DNA of 64,000 nt from contig NC_080540.1 in NCBI RefSeq assembly GCF_028640845.1, forward strand, positions 214,517,800-214,581,799. The letters are read 5' to 3'. The first letter of the stretch is position 1. Every line of letters starts with the position of its first letter. Below are positions 11,392 through 22,931 of this stretch, piece after piece. This stretch comes from Ahaetulla prasina. Taxonomy: Eukaryota > Chordata > Lepidosauria > Squamata > Colubridae. The position numbers and the translations under genes were made by a program. The notes beneath the pieces were generated by a model. That model worked only from the letters and a program-made list of their open reading frames with translations. It made no database searches and was not told where the DNA came from.

Positions 11392-11544
11392 ATACAGAGA
11401 CACTGATGATTTACCTTAGAAAGCACCGAGGGCTCGACAAAACACGCTTCCCTTTTTTTGCACCTTGCTGTTATTTTTCTATGTTATCACAGGAATTCTG
11501 TTTTTCTATACATAACATCCACTGTGGGGGAACGCTTTTAATTA

Positions 11545-11940
11545 CATGCAGTCCTCGACTTACGACCACAATTGAGTCCAAAACTTATGTTGATAAGTGA
11601 AACATTTGCTAAGTGAGTTTTGCCCCATTTTACAGCCATTCTTTACGCAGTTGTTGAGTGAATCATAGCAGTTGCTAAGTTAGCAAAACAGTTGTTGAGT
11701 GAATCTGACTTCCCCATGGACTTTGCTAGTTAGAAGGTCATAAAAGGTGATCACATGACCCCAGGACACTGCAGCCGTCATAAATATGAGTCAGTTGTGA
11801 AGTGTCTGAATTTTGATTACATGACCAAGGGGATGCTGCAGTCGTCATAAGTGTAAAGAACGGTCATAAGTCGCTTTTTTCAGTGCCGTTGTAACTTTGA
11901 ACAGTCATTAAATGAACTGTTGTAAGTCGAGGACTACCTG
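11545..11940. mobile_element. Tigger-like (pogo/Tc1-mariner) MITE, 396 bp
   Basis: Imperfect TIRs: CATGCAGTCCTCGACTTACG at the left and its partner (reverse complement CAGGTAGTCCTCGACTTACA) at the right, with TA duplications at 11543-11544 and 11941-11942. Inside are the repeated phrases GTTGTTGAGTGAATC and GGTGATCACATGACC. No transposase frame. Relatives lie at 39602 and 53750. Confidence 0.85.
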
Positions 11941-11942
11941 TA

Positions 11943-13332
11943 CTTCCTCTTTGCAGGACCCTTGTGCAGTGTTTGAGCTTTGAAGGTAGAAACCATTTTG
12001 GGTTCTTGAGGAAAGACAGCGTCTTCAACTTCATAGGTCTTTTCCTGGGATTGCACACCAGCTGCAGCCTCTTAATTCTGAGAAAAGGCACAGCTCCTCT
12101 AGCGGACAGATGGTGCATTTGCCTCCTGCACCCTCCAAAACATATTTTTAATCTTCAGAGTCCTGGTATTAAACCTAATGGTTAGAGCAGTTCATCTATG
12201 GATTCAACAGCAGAGTACAATGACATGAGAAGCATTACATGGTACATAAGGCTCAACAGCAAAGTTATTACTTTTATTTATTGGAGGTAACTTTTGACCT
12301 GTTCCTCCCGTACAGTCAAGTGCACAGGAAAAGGAAATAGTGAAACTTTAAAAATATACTCACGAATGCCTAATCTTTTGGAGAAGAATTAGGTAGGGTG
12401 TTTAATAATGGTAAGTTTATTAATACAGAATCCATTAGAGCAAATTGGCAATAGCAAAATAAGTAAAATAAAGCCTCTGAGCTGCTTACAATTCGACATT
12501 TAATAGCGGAGAAGATAATAAAAGAAAGAGATGTAAAGAGGAGGGAAATTACTCCTAGGTTGGATTAGAACAACTGCACTTTCAAAGCAAACTTTTGTTC
12601 TATTTATGTATGAGAACATCAGTCTGTACCTAACGCTAAGATTTTGCATCTGCTCTAAAGTCCATTACAATCTGGAAATAGTGCTAAAGAATGAAGACAA
12701 ATGAGTTGGTTGCATTGATATGTTTCTCAACTACACACATTCGTATCCTGATTAGCAAGTTAAATGTGGGCTGGATGGCATGATAATTGTTGGATCCATT
12801 GCTGGCTTGAAACTACTCAGACTGTACACATCAGTCATCAGCTGGAAGAAGGTACTAAGTGGGGTACTGATGAATTTTGGTCTGGGCAAAAAGATACCTT
12901 TATCATTTTTATTCATTAGTTGGGTGAATGAGTAGACAGGAAGCATATCATTTTTGTATATTATAAAAAAATTGGATGGGAGAGCTAATGCCTAATAAAA
13001 TCCAATATGATAAGTTGGTAAATTGGAGGAATGAACTAAAAATAACAAAAGGGCACTTCACAGAGACAAATGAATTTCTTCACTTAGGAAAAAAGAAATC
13101 GCAGGTTTAGGGTGGCCTTTTGCATACTTTGAAATTGTAGAGGTCAACAAAGCTGCAACAAAAGAAATTTTACACTTTATCTACATAATTATAGTTTCTA
13201 GATTACAGGAAGCAATAATTTAACACTGTTCTACGCAGGACAAATCCCACATGGAATATTATGTGCATCACAGTTTAAGAAGGATTTAAGAAAATTGGAA
13301 TGGATTCAGAAAAGGAGAGTAAGGAAGATCTA
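11943..13332. other. No gene seen
   Basis: About 1.4 kb of AT-rich unique-looking sequence. None of its short open frames shows a domain. Confidence 0.5.
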
Positions 13333-13459
13333 CAGTAAAGTTGTCCAACCTTGGCAACTTTAAGATTGTGGACTTCAACTCCCAGGATCCCCCAGCCAGA
13401 CATGCTGGCTATGGGATTCTAGGAGTTCAAGTCCAGGAGTCTTAAAGTTGCCATCCCTG
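13333..13459. mobile_element. Palindromic hAT-like MITE (old copy)
   Basis: Left arm CCAACCTTGGCAACTTTAAG...GTGGACTTCAACTCCCAG is mirrored by GGAGTTCAAGTCCAGGAGTC...TTAAAGTTGCCATCCCTG around a centre near 13400. Same family as the near-perfect palindrome at 47622. Confidence 0.75.
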
Positions 13460-13997
13460 ATCCAAAACAAAACTGTTTTCTTCCTCCAATCTTTTTTTGC
13501 AATCAGCTACAGTTATCACCACCATAGTTATTAAGAGTCCTCCCCAAAGTGTTCCTAATAGCCAATGTTTCCTCCACCTGGCCAGTATAAGAAAACACAA
13601 AATTTGTCTGTGACCTTCCCCATTTCCATCCTTTCATAGTAACACAAAAGTTTAAAAATCACTGTCTTGACTGACTAATAATTTCATAATCTATTGTGTG
13701 GGTTGCTCATCCACTGCAAGATGGGAGGCAAACATCCTGAGATGCTGATTGGAATGAACTCCCATTCATGAAGCATGTCCCATGCTCCAGAAACTCCATC
13801 CATTCAAATCACAAAATGGGAGGTTTTTGAGAAAGGCAGTTGTGGTGGAAGAAAATCAGCTTGGTTGCTTAGCGCTAATGATGTATGGAAATCTAAGGTA
13901 GTGGTGTGATGAGAGAGCGACCTCAAAGCCCCATGTAAAAGTATCTTAGATCCTATAAATCTGGTTTTAAAAAAAAGGTATGTTTTACTATAACTGT
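13460..13997. other. No gene seen
   Basis: Unique-looking sequence without recognisable motifs. Confidence 0.5.
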
Positions 13998-14190
13998 CTA
14001 TGGAGATTCTCAGTCATCCAGATCAAGGTTGTCCCAAAGGTGCTTTTTCAAGAGGCAACTGGACTTTCTAGTTTGTCTTTGAAGATGTTTCGCTTCAGCT
14101 GAAGAAGCTTCTTGGATGAGAAGCGAAACATCTTCAAAGACAGACTAGAAAGTCCAGTTGCCTCTTGAAAAAGCACCTTTGGGATGACTT
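13998..14190. mobile_element. Foldback element made of two opposed PLE-type ends
   Basis: Arms read CCAAAGGTGCTTTTTCAAGAGGCAACTGGACTTTCTAG... and its complement, meeting near 14100. The left outer edge begins CTATGGAGATTCTCAGTCAT. An independent copy, split by a LINE, lies at 42378-43891 with the same outer edge. The right arm carries a complete hammerhead-like core (14099-14132). The left arm lacks stem II. Confidence 0.75.
14099..14132 (+). ncRNA. Hammerhead-ribozyme-like core in foldback element
   Basis: CTGAAGA (14099-14105), one base, a perfect 6-bp stem II GCTTCT/AGAAGC (14107-14112 with 14119-14124) around TGGATG, GAAA (14125-14128), then CATC. Same architecture as the motif at 3883 but a different stem sequence, so it belongs to a different PLE-type family. 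Confidence 0.65.
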
Positions 14191-14560
14191 GATGTAGTTA
14201 TGCAATCCTGTTGCCAATGTGGCAAGGAGTAAAATAGTCCCGAATGTCCAGATAATGTTTAGAAGTAATTGAGATAGACACTTCCCTAATTCACTTGAAC
14301 TGTTCTTGGTCATCCCAACGTACATGACATAGAGTTCCTATGTGATGGAAAGGCAGGTTCCAGTCATATGGAAGCGGAAAAGAAAGTCTTAACCTTTGAG
14401 CAGTTTCACAATGGAACCAAAGAGTTACCTAGAGAGATGGTGTCCTCCTGTAAATGCTAAAATGATGGCTAGACAGTCATCTGTACTGTACTTATTTGGA
14501 TTTCTGCAACAAGCAAGGGACTGATAAGGGTTCTTTAGTTGGCTTCTTCCAACCCAGTTA
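14191..14560. other. No gene seen
   Basis: Unique-looking sequence ahead of the (ATTT)n tail of the next LINE. Confidence 0.5.
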
Positions 14561-15193
14561 TTTTATTTTATTTATTTATTTATTTTATTTATTTATTCGT
14601 CATAACAATATAACAATATATATATACAAGCGTTGCATAAAGGGTTATATAATATATGAACGTATATACGAGGAGAAACGAGGTACTAAAAACATATATA
14701 TACATAGGGGAAGAAACAGTAGGACAGGAACGGTAGGCACGTATGTGCTCTTATGCACGCCCCTTAGAGTCCTCTTAGGAAAGTGGTGAGGTCAACCGTG
14801 GACAGTTTTTGAATAAAGCCTTTGGGGTTATGAGAAGAAACTACAGAGTCAGGTAATGCATTCCAAGTATATACAATTCTGTTACAGAAATCGTGTTTTC
14901 TGCAATCTAAACTGGAGCGGTTGACATTGAGTTTAAATCTATTGGTAGCTCTTGTGATATTGTTATTGAAACTAAAAAAGGCATTGACAGGAAGGACATT
15001 ACAATGGATGATTTTATATGCTAAACCCAGATCTTGTCGAAGGCGACGAAGTTCCAAGTTTTCTAGACCCAAGATATCAAGTCTGGTGGAATAAGGTATT
15101 TTATTAGTTTCGGAGGAGTGGAGAATTCTTCTCATAAAATACCTTTGGACACGCTCAACTGTGTTGATGTCAGATATATGATATGGGTTCCAG

Positions 15194-15195
<2 letters not shown>
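14561..15195 (-). mobile_element. 5'-truncated LINE 3' end, CR1/L3/Rex-like
   Basis: The ATTTT/ATTT tail at 14561-14597 is followed by the 3' UTR. The minus-strand frame 15195-14764 holds ISDINTVERVQRYF, RRILHSSETNKIPY, GLENLELRRLRQDL and NALPDSVVSS, ending FLRGL. It stops at WNPYHIS next to an (ATT)n run. The frame is open over its whole length. Confidence 0.82.

Positions 15196-15272
<77 letters not shown>
15196..15272. repeat. (ATT)n microsatellite flanked by TTCCAGAT repeats
   Basis: Near-pure ATT trinucleotide array. TTCCAGAT occurs on both sides (15188-15195 and 15273-15280), which would fit insertion of little more than a LINE tail. L2-like LINEs in this window end in such arrays (42426, 50412). 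Confidence 0.85.
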
Positions 15273-15275
<3 letters not shown>

Positions 15276-15280
15276 CAGAT

Positions 15281-16559
15281 AGGTGCGGGAGGGTGAAAGA
15301 AAAACTCAATTTTGCCTTTCCTCGGTTCTTTTTAATATAATAGCAGGAAAGAGGGAATCTCTATCAGGCTTTTCAGGATTGATGTCAGCATTTGAAGCAA
15401 ACCAATTTTTTTTTTCTTTTAAAACAAAACAAAAAACCAGACATCACATGAACTGCTGGGATCTTAATGCTTTTAGCAGTATATTCAAAGTGCAGATTAA
15501 GGGCATTTGCATTGTGTATCAAAGCCCTGCTCCAGTTAACATATAGTACAACTGTTGCATCCATGTGAAATCTCACCTGGTTTTGCCCCTCATTTTGATG
15601 TTATTCACCCACACACCACAGATGCCCCTGGTTCAGAGGTAGCCTTTCATCTGACAACAGCATCAGACTGAATCGTGGGGGGAGATCTTATTTGAAAAAA
15701 GCATAGGCTTTATCTCATTCCTTTGAATGTTTGCGTGACAGATTTCCCAGCAATTTCTCCATCTTCATTTAATATTAATTGGCAAAGTCCAAGAAACATA
15801 TAATACATTTTTTTCCTCGGGTGTTTTTCCTACATGTAGATATTCCAGTTCAGTGTGGAGTCTAAGTCTTTTTTTTTTTTTTTGCTTCATTTCAAATATT
15901 TCTTCAAAAAAGAACTGAGAGTGAAAATGCACAAATACGTGCATTCATTGTAGACTTCATAGAATTTGGAACCAGAAAGATATAGCCATTAATTCCACAC
16001 CTTATAAAAGTTATTAATTTTGACATGGAAGAAGGCTTCTGTCGTTATAAATGAGTTGACAGCAGTGATTCTTTCATTTGGCACTTCAGCAGGCTAATTA
16101 TGTGATTTACCTAATATACCAAGAACTAAAAATAATAAAAGCAAAAATAAAACGTTGCTTTATAGGTGGATTCATAACACAGTTCATTTAACATTCTCCA
16201 AATGACCACTTAAAATATAGCCTTAAAATGAAGCCTGATGCATGCTTCAGAGTCCTCTCAACCTCTTACTTTTATTATTACTATTATTAAAATGAGAAAG
16301 AATAATGCTTTATGATAACCCAATGACTGATGGTACTCATAAAATAGCCATCATGTTGTTAAAAAATTTCATTTGAGCACATAACTGTGATTTATGACTT
16401 ATTTCTTTTTTGTTGTCAGGGTTGCAAAGCAGTGATTTAAATAAAATGACAATAGAAAGCTGAAAAGTTTGTTGCTTTAAGTTTAAATATAAATCTAAAG
16501 GGGAGAGGTATATGTGCTTGCGTGTGAGTGTGTTATATGGAAGTTCCAGAGAAGATGAT
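15281..16559. other. No gene seen
   Basis: About 1.3 kb of AT-rich, unique-looking sequence with a poly-T run near 15870. No coding or repeat signature recognised. Confidence 0.5.
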
Positions 16560-16690
16560 CTTGACTAATTTTAAGAAAACTAACAGGGTTAAACCTGGTT
16601 AGTACTTGTATGAGAAACTGGGATTGTAGGTTACAGTACTCACAGAAAGACAGTAATAAACTACTTCTGTCTTGCTGCCAAAAAAACTAC
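16560..16690 (+). mobile_element. 5S-rRNA-related SINE fragment
   Basis: AGGGTTAAACCTGGTTAGTA then CTTGTATGAGAAACTGGGA resembles the 3' half of 5S rRNA (CTGGTTAGTACTTGGATGGGAGACC). It continues into AGTACTCACAGAAAGACAGT. Similar fragments occur at 40862, 51285 and 59945. Confidence 0.55.
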
Positions 16691-17123
16691 TTGGGAGTTC
16701 TCAATTTAAGGAAGTCTTTACTTTTTTAATAGAAAAGGAATGTTTCCTGTTTCCTCAATTTTCAGATTCCTTTCCAAACCATATTATTTGATTATTACAT
16801 CCGAAGTTTCTGTGAACATATGTCAATCCTATTAGGTAAACTAGACTAAATAGAACCAACTCTATAGGAAGGCTAAAAACTAATTTTATTGAGTTAGCAT
16901 GGTTTTGCAAATCCGATTATGCTGTACATCCTCTCTCTTTTATACACCAGGAGACATTTTCCTGAGTTGCTTCTGCATATTATCTTATTTCCAGGACTTA
17001 TACAATGCTTCATCCCTCTTTTCCTAAAAATTCTTGCAAATTTCTGTTAAGGATAAACAATCCAGCAGCAAAAATGCAACTCCCATCCCACTCCAGTATT
17101 AATGTAATTGGCCTAGTTAGTAA

Positions 17124-17665
17124 ATAGAATAGAATAGAATTCTCTATTGGCCAAGTGTGATTGGACACACAGGAAATTTGTCTTTGGTGCATATGCTCTC
17201 AGTGTACATAAAAAGACAAGATACATTCATCAAAAGTCATAAGGTATAGCACTTAATGATAGTCATAGGGTACAAATAAGCAATCAATTCATACTAGGAA
17301 ACAATGTCAATATAAATCGTAAGGATACAAGCAATAAAGTTACTGTCATGCAGTCATTAGTGGGAGGAGATAGGTGATAGGAACGATGAGAAGACTAACA
17401 GTAATAGTAATGCAGCCTTAGTGAATAGTTTGACAGTGTTGAGGGAATTATTTGTTTAGCAGAGTGATGGCGTTTGGAAAAAAACTGTTCTTGTGTCTAG
17501 TTATTCTGGTGTGCACTACTCTATAGTGTCGTTTTGAGGGTAAGAGTTGAAACAGTTTATGTCCAGGATGCGAGGGGGTCTGTATATATTTTCACAGCCC
17601 TCTTTTTGACTTATGCAGTATACAGGTCCTCAATGGAAGGCAGGTTGGTAGTAATTGTTTTTCTG
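17124..17665 (-). mobile_element. CR1/L3-type LINE 3' end with (AATAG)n tail, second copy
   Basis: A short AATAG tail then AATTCTCTATTGGCCAAGTG, reading leftwards. Closely similar along its length to 6464-7055, including CAGCCCTCTTTTTGACTTAT. Its inner boundary (GTAGTAATTGTTTTT) coincides with that of the first copy. Confidence 0.82.
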
Positions 17666-18530
17666 CAGTTGTAATTATCCTCTGAAGTCTGTGTCTGTGT
17701 CTTGTTGGGTTGCAGAACCAAACCAGACAGTTGTATGAAGAACTGTAGTCCTTGCTGAATAGATTCAGACATAGTGATTCATTGTGAAAGAACATCTGGA
17801 AGACTACAAGCTCCCCAGTCATGCCCTATTTCTAGAAATTAACTTGCAGCGGGATGCTTTTGTTTAATTCAAATTGTTAGTGTCAAGCAGAAAGTTGGAA
17901 TATGGTCTGATCATATACACCATGAGATATTAAATTCCTGTCCAAAGATAATCCCTTCCCTTTTTCTGCCTGACATTAGGTTGTGGGAGGCCAAAGTATG
18001 AGCTTCAAAACTCTCTTTCTCAGAGTATGCATTTGGCACCTGCTTAATTCCATCAATATTCTTTTCGTTCTAAATATAGGATGAATTTTCAATTGATAAT
18101 CATAATTGCTTGAATTGCATTCACATTCTTCTTTTTTTCAGTGCCAACAGTTGTTATTATTTTAGCTGTTTTTAGAATTTTATTTTATATCGTAAACTGC
18201 CAGCAGTTGGCCTTTTCATTGTAACAGTAATAAAGGGTCCAAGCTTCCTTTCGTCCCTGCCTATCATTCTTAAACTTAAACCCTTGAAAAGCATATATCT
18301 TAGCATAAAAAATTGGCCATTCTGCTTCTCTGACATCTGAAGAATTTCAAAAGTAGTCAAAAATATTTCTAAAAACTAGTTTAATAGGGTACATTGAGAG
18401 TCTGTGCTTGCAAAAATGTTAAATGTAACTGCTCTTTCCTTACCATGATACTTCTGAATTCCCTAAAAAGCTAGATAAATAAATCATGTGAAAATGGGAC
18501 AGGTTTTTTCCCTAGTCAACCAACCAACCT
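17666..18530. other. No gene seen
   Basis: Unique-looking sequence with short open frames only. Confidence 0.5.
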
Positions 18531-18597
18531 TCTTTCCTTCCTTCCTTCCTTCCTTCCTTCCTTCCTTCCTTCCTTCCTTCCTTCCTTCCTTCCTTCG
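18531..18597. repeat. (TTCC)n microsatellite
   Basis: Pure TTCC tetranucleotide run of about 16 units. Confidence 0.95.
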
Positions 18598-19406
18598 TCA
18601 TTTAAAATATTTTAAATAATGAGGGAGAGGACATTGCCTCAGATTTACTTCAGAGAACTTCCTTCATGAACCGATGGTAAGAACTTTCTTCATGAACTGA
18701 TGGAAAAAATGTCTTAAGAATTAATAAACACACGGAACATGTGTTTGATCCCTTTTTAAAATGAGATTCTGCTCCTGTTTCCAATTTATTTTAAAACCGT
18801 GTCTTTCTTCAAATGTAGTTCCTTTGCAATGGAGTTTTAAAAAAATAACTCGGGGAGTTTATTTATTTGTTTTAATAAAACAACATGTTAGAAAGATTAG
18901 CTGATATCCCTACTTGATAATCTATCTTCAAAGTGAAGCTGTACTTCTCAAAGAGCTGTCTTTAGTCCAGAGGCACTACATTGCCAATGAGTGATTAGAA
19001 ACCTAATATACGTCTTCTATCCTTGTGTTCTATTCCTAAAATCTTGTATTTCTCTCCAATCTAGTATGTCACATTTCATTCTTGGTCAACCTTCACTAAC
19101 GTTAACTAGACTCAAAGTTGTTTCTGCATACCTTTGACAAATCATCCTGTCAAAAGAGGAAGTAGTTGTAATCAATGGTATGATTTTGACCAACAGGCCA
19201 TTTTCTGACCTGTCACCTTAATGCTTTGATAAAAGAGGTATTTGGACAGTGACTCCTTGGGAGGAATGTGGGGAGGAGACTGGTACAAAGGCAGAGGTTT
19301 ATTTATTTATTTGATTTCTATAGCTGCCCAAGTGAACCAAGTCATGCAAAATACTGCTGGGTAGATGAATATCTCTAAAGTTAAAGTGAACAATGGAAGC
19401 TGGTAA
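18598..19406. other. No gene seen
   Basis: Unique sequence. ATTTATTTATTTGATTTCTA near 19300 followed by TAGCTGCCCAAGTGAACC may be a small LINE-tail remnant. Confidence 0.4.
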
Positions 19407-19560
19407 TACAGGTAGTCCTCAAGTGATGAATGTAATGGAGCTGCGCACGCCATTCATAACTCTAAGATTCATGGGAATGAATCTTATACCTTAAATATGA
19501 TCACTCCCTCCTTTCACTCACGCATTTGCTAATCAAATGCGCAGCTTGTTAAGTGCACAT
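19407..19560. mobile_element. Possible Tigger-like MITE fragment
   Basis: ACAGGTAGTCCTCAAGTGAT matches the terminus of the Tigger-like family (compare 11545 and 39602), but the rest diverges and no right end is seen. Confidence 0.4.
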
Positions 19561-19754
19561 AAGGCATCTCATGGTGGGGAAGGCCATGGTGGGGTCTAGT
19601 GATGGAACAGGCCACCTGCCTAAGACCACCCAAGGCCTCCCCTCACCCACAGGTACCTCATTCTCCCTCCTCTTGGCTCCCCACAATTGCTCCCCCATCC
19701 TGCTACGCCAGGTCAATTACCTGATAAAGATTTCTCTCTTGTCCATCCTGTTTC

Positions 19755-20145
19755 TTTGCCTACTCCCTCCTTTTTTGTCACTGAAGCCGTCCTCAAGCGG
19801 TTTGGCGGCAAGGAAGGAGGCCCAGAATGGCACACGTGTCCCTCCATGCCTCCTTTTTCTTTGCCAAAGACATCCTCAAGTGGTTCAGTAGCCAGGACGG
19901 ATTCTGGAATGGCGCACATAGCCCTCCGTGCCTCCTTTTTCATCACCCAAACCATCCTCAAGTGGTTTGGCAGTGAGGCAGGAGGCCTGAAATGGCGTGT
20001 GCGGCCCTCCACGCCTCCTTTTTTGTTGCTGAAGCTATCCTCAAGCGGTTTGGCAGTGCAGAAGGAGACCTGAAATGGTATGCCTGGCCCTCCACGCCTC
20101 CTTTTTCATTGCCAAAGCCATCCTCAAGCGGTTTGGCAACGAAAA
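19755..20145. repeat. Minisatellite, ~83-bp unit, about 4.5 copies
   Basis: CCTCAAGCGGTTTGG-type cores start near 19791, 19874, 19956, 20039 and 20122, a spacing of 82-83 bp. Each is followed by a GGAGGCC...TGGC region and CCTCC(A/G)(T/C)GCCTCCTTTTT. Since 83 is not a multiple of 3, the long open frames across it shift register at each unit and are not evidence of a gene. Confidence 0.85.
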
Positions 20146-20309
20146 TACAAGGATCCTGAAGAAGGGAAGAATTCAGGAGACTAAACTAAATATGAGTCTT
20201 CCTGTGCCTGTCCAGCACCTTAATCACCATACAATGGATCTTTCATATCTTCTTGTATGTGGAAAATCTCTCCAAATAATAAACTGTCCACAACTGGGGA
20301 AAAAAGAAT

Positions 20310-20748
20310 GAGTAAACTCAGAATGATGTATGGCTGTGAAAGTTGCACCATAAGATGAGCGCCAAAGAATTGAGGCCTTTGAACTCTGGTGCTGGAGAAG
20401 ACTCCTGTGAGTCCCTTGGACTGCAAGGCAAACAAGTCAGTCCTAGAGGAGATCAATCCTGACTGCTCTTTAGAAGGCCAGATCCTAAAGATGAAACTCA
20501 AATACTTTGGCCACCTAATGAGAAGGAAGGACTCACTGGAGAAGAGCCTAATGCTGGGAAAGATTGAGGGCAGAAGAAGAAAGGGACGACAGAGAATGAG
20601 GTGGTTGGTTGGAGTCACTGAAACAGTAGACATGAGCTTAAATGGACTCCAGAGGATGGTAGAGGATAGGAAGGCCTGGAGGAACATTGTCCATGGGGTC
20701 GCGATGGGTCGGACACGACTTCGCAACTAACAACAACAACAACAAAAA
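20310..20748 (+). mobile_element. BovB (RTE) LINE, 3' end
   Basis: The plus frame to 20730 carries the BovB C-terminus: KLKYFGHLMRRKDSLEKSLM, GRRRKGRQRMRWL, RKAWRNIVHGV, GRTRLRN. The end has the family hallmark GGTCGGACACGACTTCGCAAC followed by (AAC)n. Upstream, ATGTATGGCTGTGAAAGTTG matches the BovB region encoding LMYGCESW, now broken. BovB is known to be patchily distributed and horizontally transferred between squamates, ruminants and others. A second, split copy lies at 31283. Confidence 0.9.
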
Positions 20749-22022
20749 TTCAGAACATAAGTGGTTCTATTTTGAACCAGCATTATTCCAGAATGTAAAC
20801 ATCCAAGTGCTTCCAGCTCTATACTGTCCCCACCCCAACTCCAAAATATTAAAGGACCCAAGTTCAATATTTGTTATCTTTGGTAAAAGTTTATTTCATA
20901 TCTTAAGGACTAGCAGCAAAGAAGGGAAGATAGCATTGAGCTAGGTGGAACAACTTCTTAAAGAAATTTGATTTATTTTTTGAAGTTCCTATGCACAATT
21001 TGCCATGCATGGGAATTCTTTCAGTTGAAATCCACACCTCTTAAAATGGCCAAGGTTGAGAAACACCGTCCCTATATACTGTACCCATTAAAATAACTTT
21101 CTTTGAAAACTGGTTACAGACCAAGGACATAGCAATGAGTGACTACTTCGTAGTCATATCTTAGTCATTGTCCAATGTTGTGCATACATTCCATGTATGA
21201 AAACTTCCTATCACATTAATGTATTCCCTGTGGGAAGCACCAATTATTTTAATTTTATGGGGAAAAAATGAAAAAATCTCTGTGTGCATAGAACTTAATG
21301 AATGGTATCGAACAGAAAGCTATGCTGTTGATTTCATGAAACTGACTTCAATGTCATGTTTTAGATGCTGGATATAATTTAGCTCAAGTTCCAAATTTTT
21401 CTCTGAGTTGGACTGTCGAATTGAGCTGCCTATAATTTTTACACTTGAGAAATGTTTGACTTCTGCAGTTTGAATGTGCTGTGGACCATGACTGGAGGTG
21501 TTCACGGTACTCTGTTCATCTGTCAGTTCATACATTTTCCTTAGGATAGTATTTTATATAGAATTATTCTATCTGCTGAAGAATAGAAAAAGAAAGGTGA
21601 GAGGGGAATAGTAATTAGAGGCCACTTTTTAATTTGTTTTATAAAATAGTCTCAGCAAAGTGCAGTTTGGTATTTTTTCCCCAAAATAAATGCTTAGCTG
21701 TTTGATGCTTTAATAAAAATCTATGCATTTAGCAGCCTGTTCCTTCCAGGAGAGAGAGAAATATTAACAGAATCAACATAAGACCGGTAGAAAAGTATTT
21801 CCTATGAAGCATATCTTCTCAATTTTGTACAACCAAGCCTCAATGTTTTATTTTCCCGAATAATCATAAATGTTTATCTCCCAAAATAATCATAAATGTT
21901 TTCCTATTTTTTTTAAAAAAAAGAACTGAAAAGCAGCTGTTGTGCATGCTGGATATTTAAATATATATCCTAATTTAATAAGGGTTCATTAGCCAGTAGG
22001 ATAACCCTATTGATGAGTAAAT
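20749..22022. other. No gene; one MITE fragment
   Basis: Mostly unique sequence. About 21005-21070 holds a half copy of the palindromic MITE (GAAATCCACACCTCTTAAAA, then CCAAGGTTGAGAAACACCG). Confidence 0.5.
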
Positions 22023-22039
22023 AAGACTTTGGTGTTGGT

Positions 22040-22931
22040 AGACGACAGGCAATGCTGTGCTTGGACTACAGATGGATAAAATGTCTTATTTCCTTAGGTT
22101 TCAAAATTTGGAAGAAGTGGACCAAGAAGATTTGAGAGATGTTGTGATTAAATTGTTGGGAGAATTTCTTGGGAGAGGTGTTGATTTCATGAATTGGGAT
22201 CTGGATCGAGTTTATAGAGTTAATTCACAATATGCACGCACACATGCAGTTCCCAGAGAGGTTCATGTCAAATTTGTGAGAAGAGAGACGAGAGATGAAA
22301 TTCTTAGAAAACATAGGAGTGGGGCATTGACTTACAGGGGCAGGAGATAGCCATTCTGAGGCAGATTCCCAGACAGGTGCGTGAAATGAGAAAGAAATAT
22401 TACTTTTGTCAAGCAAATTGTACCAGAAGGAGTGGGCTTCAGATGGCTGATGCCAGAGGATTGATGATTTTCCGGGAGGGCATTACGAAAAAATTAGTAC
22501 AATTGCGGAGGCTACGGCCTCGTGGAGGAACACAAAGCCCTCCTGGAATCAGATGATCCAGGAATTGAAGAAGGGGAGGTTATAGACCATGGGGCGGTGG
22601 CGGCTGCCGCTGTTGCGGCCCTGGAGTTGGGTCAGGCTGAACCCAGAGTTCTGAGATCCAAAACTAGGAAGTGATAAAGATATTTGGTATTGTGTTGGTT
22701 TTCCTTATTCTCTTTTGTATGATATTCTGTTTATTCTTGACCCTTCTTTATTGCGTATGTAAGATTTGTAAACTTAGCTACTTCGTGTCACCTGCTTGCC
22801 ATATGGCTGTTGTATGTGTTAAAAAATTTGAGCAAAATTCTTATCTTGGATAAGAAAAATGAAAATTTGCCATACCTGATATGTATTTGTATATACCTTT
22901 TTTGACCAATAAAAACTTTTTGAACAAAAAA
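22040..22931 (+). mobile_element. ORF1-only L1 retrocopy with 17-bp target duplication
   Basis: AAGACTTTGGTGTTGGT occurs at 22023-22039 and again at 22932-22948, with a short poly-A just before the second copy. A polyadenylation signal (AATAAA) lies near 22909. Between them is L1 ORF1 coding sequence followed directly by a 3' UTR, with no ORF2, EN or RT sequence. The structure is that of a processed ORF1 RNA, or a half-L1 element, inserted by L1 target-primed reverse transcription. Confidence 0.85.
22057..22670 (+). pseudogene. L1 ORF1p-like RNA-binding protein, frameshifted
   Basis: The open part (22057-22350) matches the central RRM of L1 ORF1p: YFLRFQNLEE, a DFMNWDLDRVYRVNS block (compare DI-RIHR in other L1s), REVHVKFVRRETRDEILRKH and LTYRGR. 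After the stop, coding continues in other frames: a QIPRQVREMRKKY-like segment and RWLMPE-type C-terminal residues, then an acidic, Ala-rich end to about 22670. At least two frameshifts. ORF1p normally trimerises and coats L1 RNA. The N-terminal coiled coil is absent. Confidence 0.75.

Noticed and set aside
19553..20073. Possible multi-exon Pro/Ser-rich gene
   Set aside because: The 83-bp tandem unit shifts frame at each copy. No splice sites or conserved domain seen.
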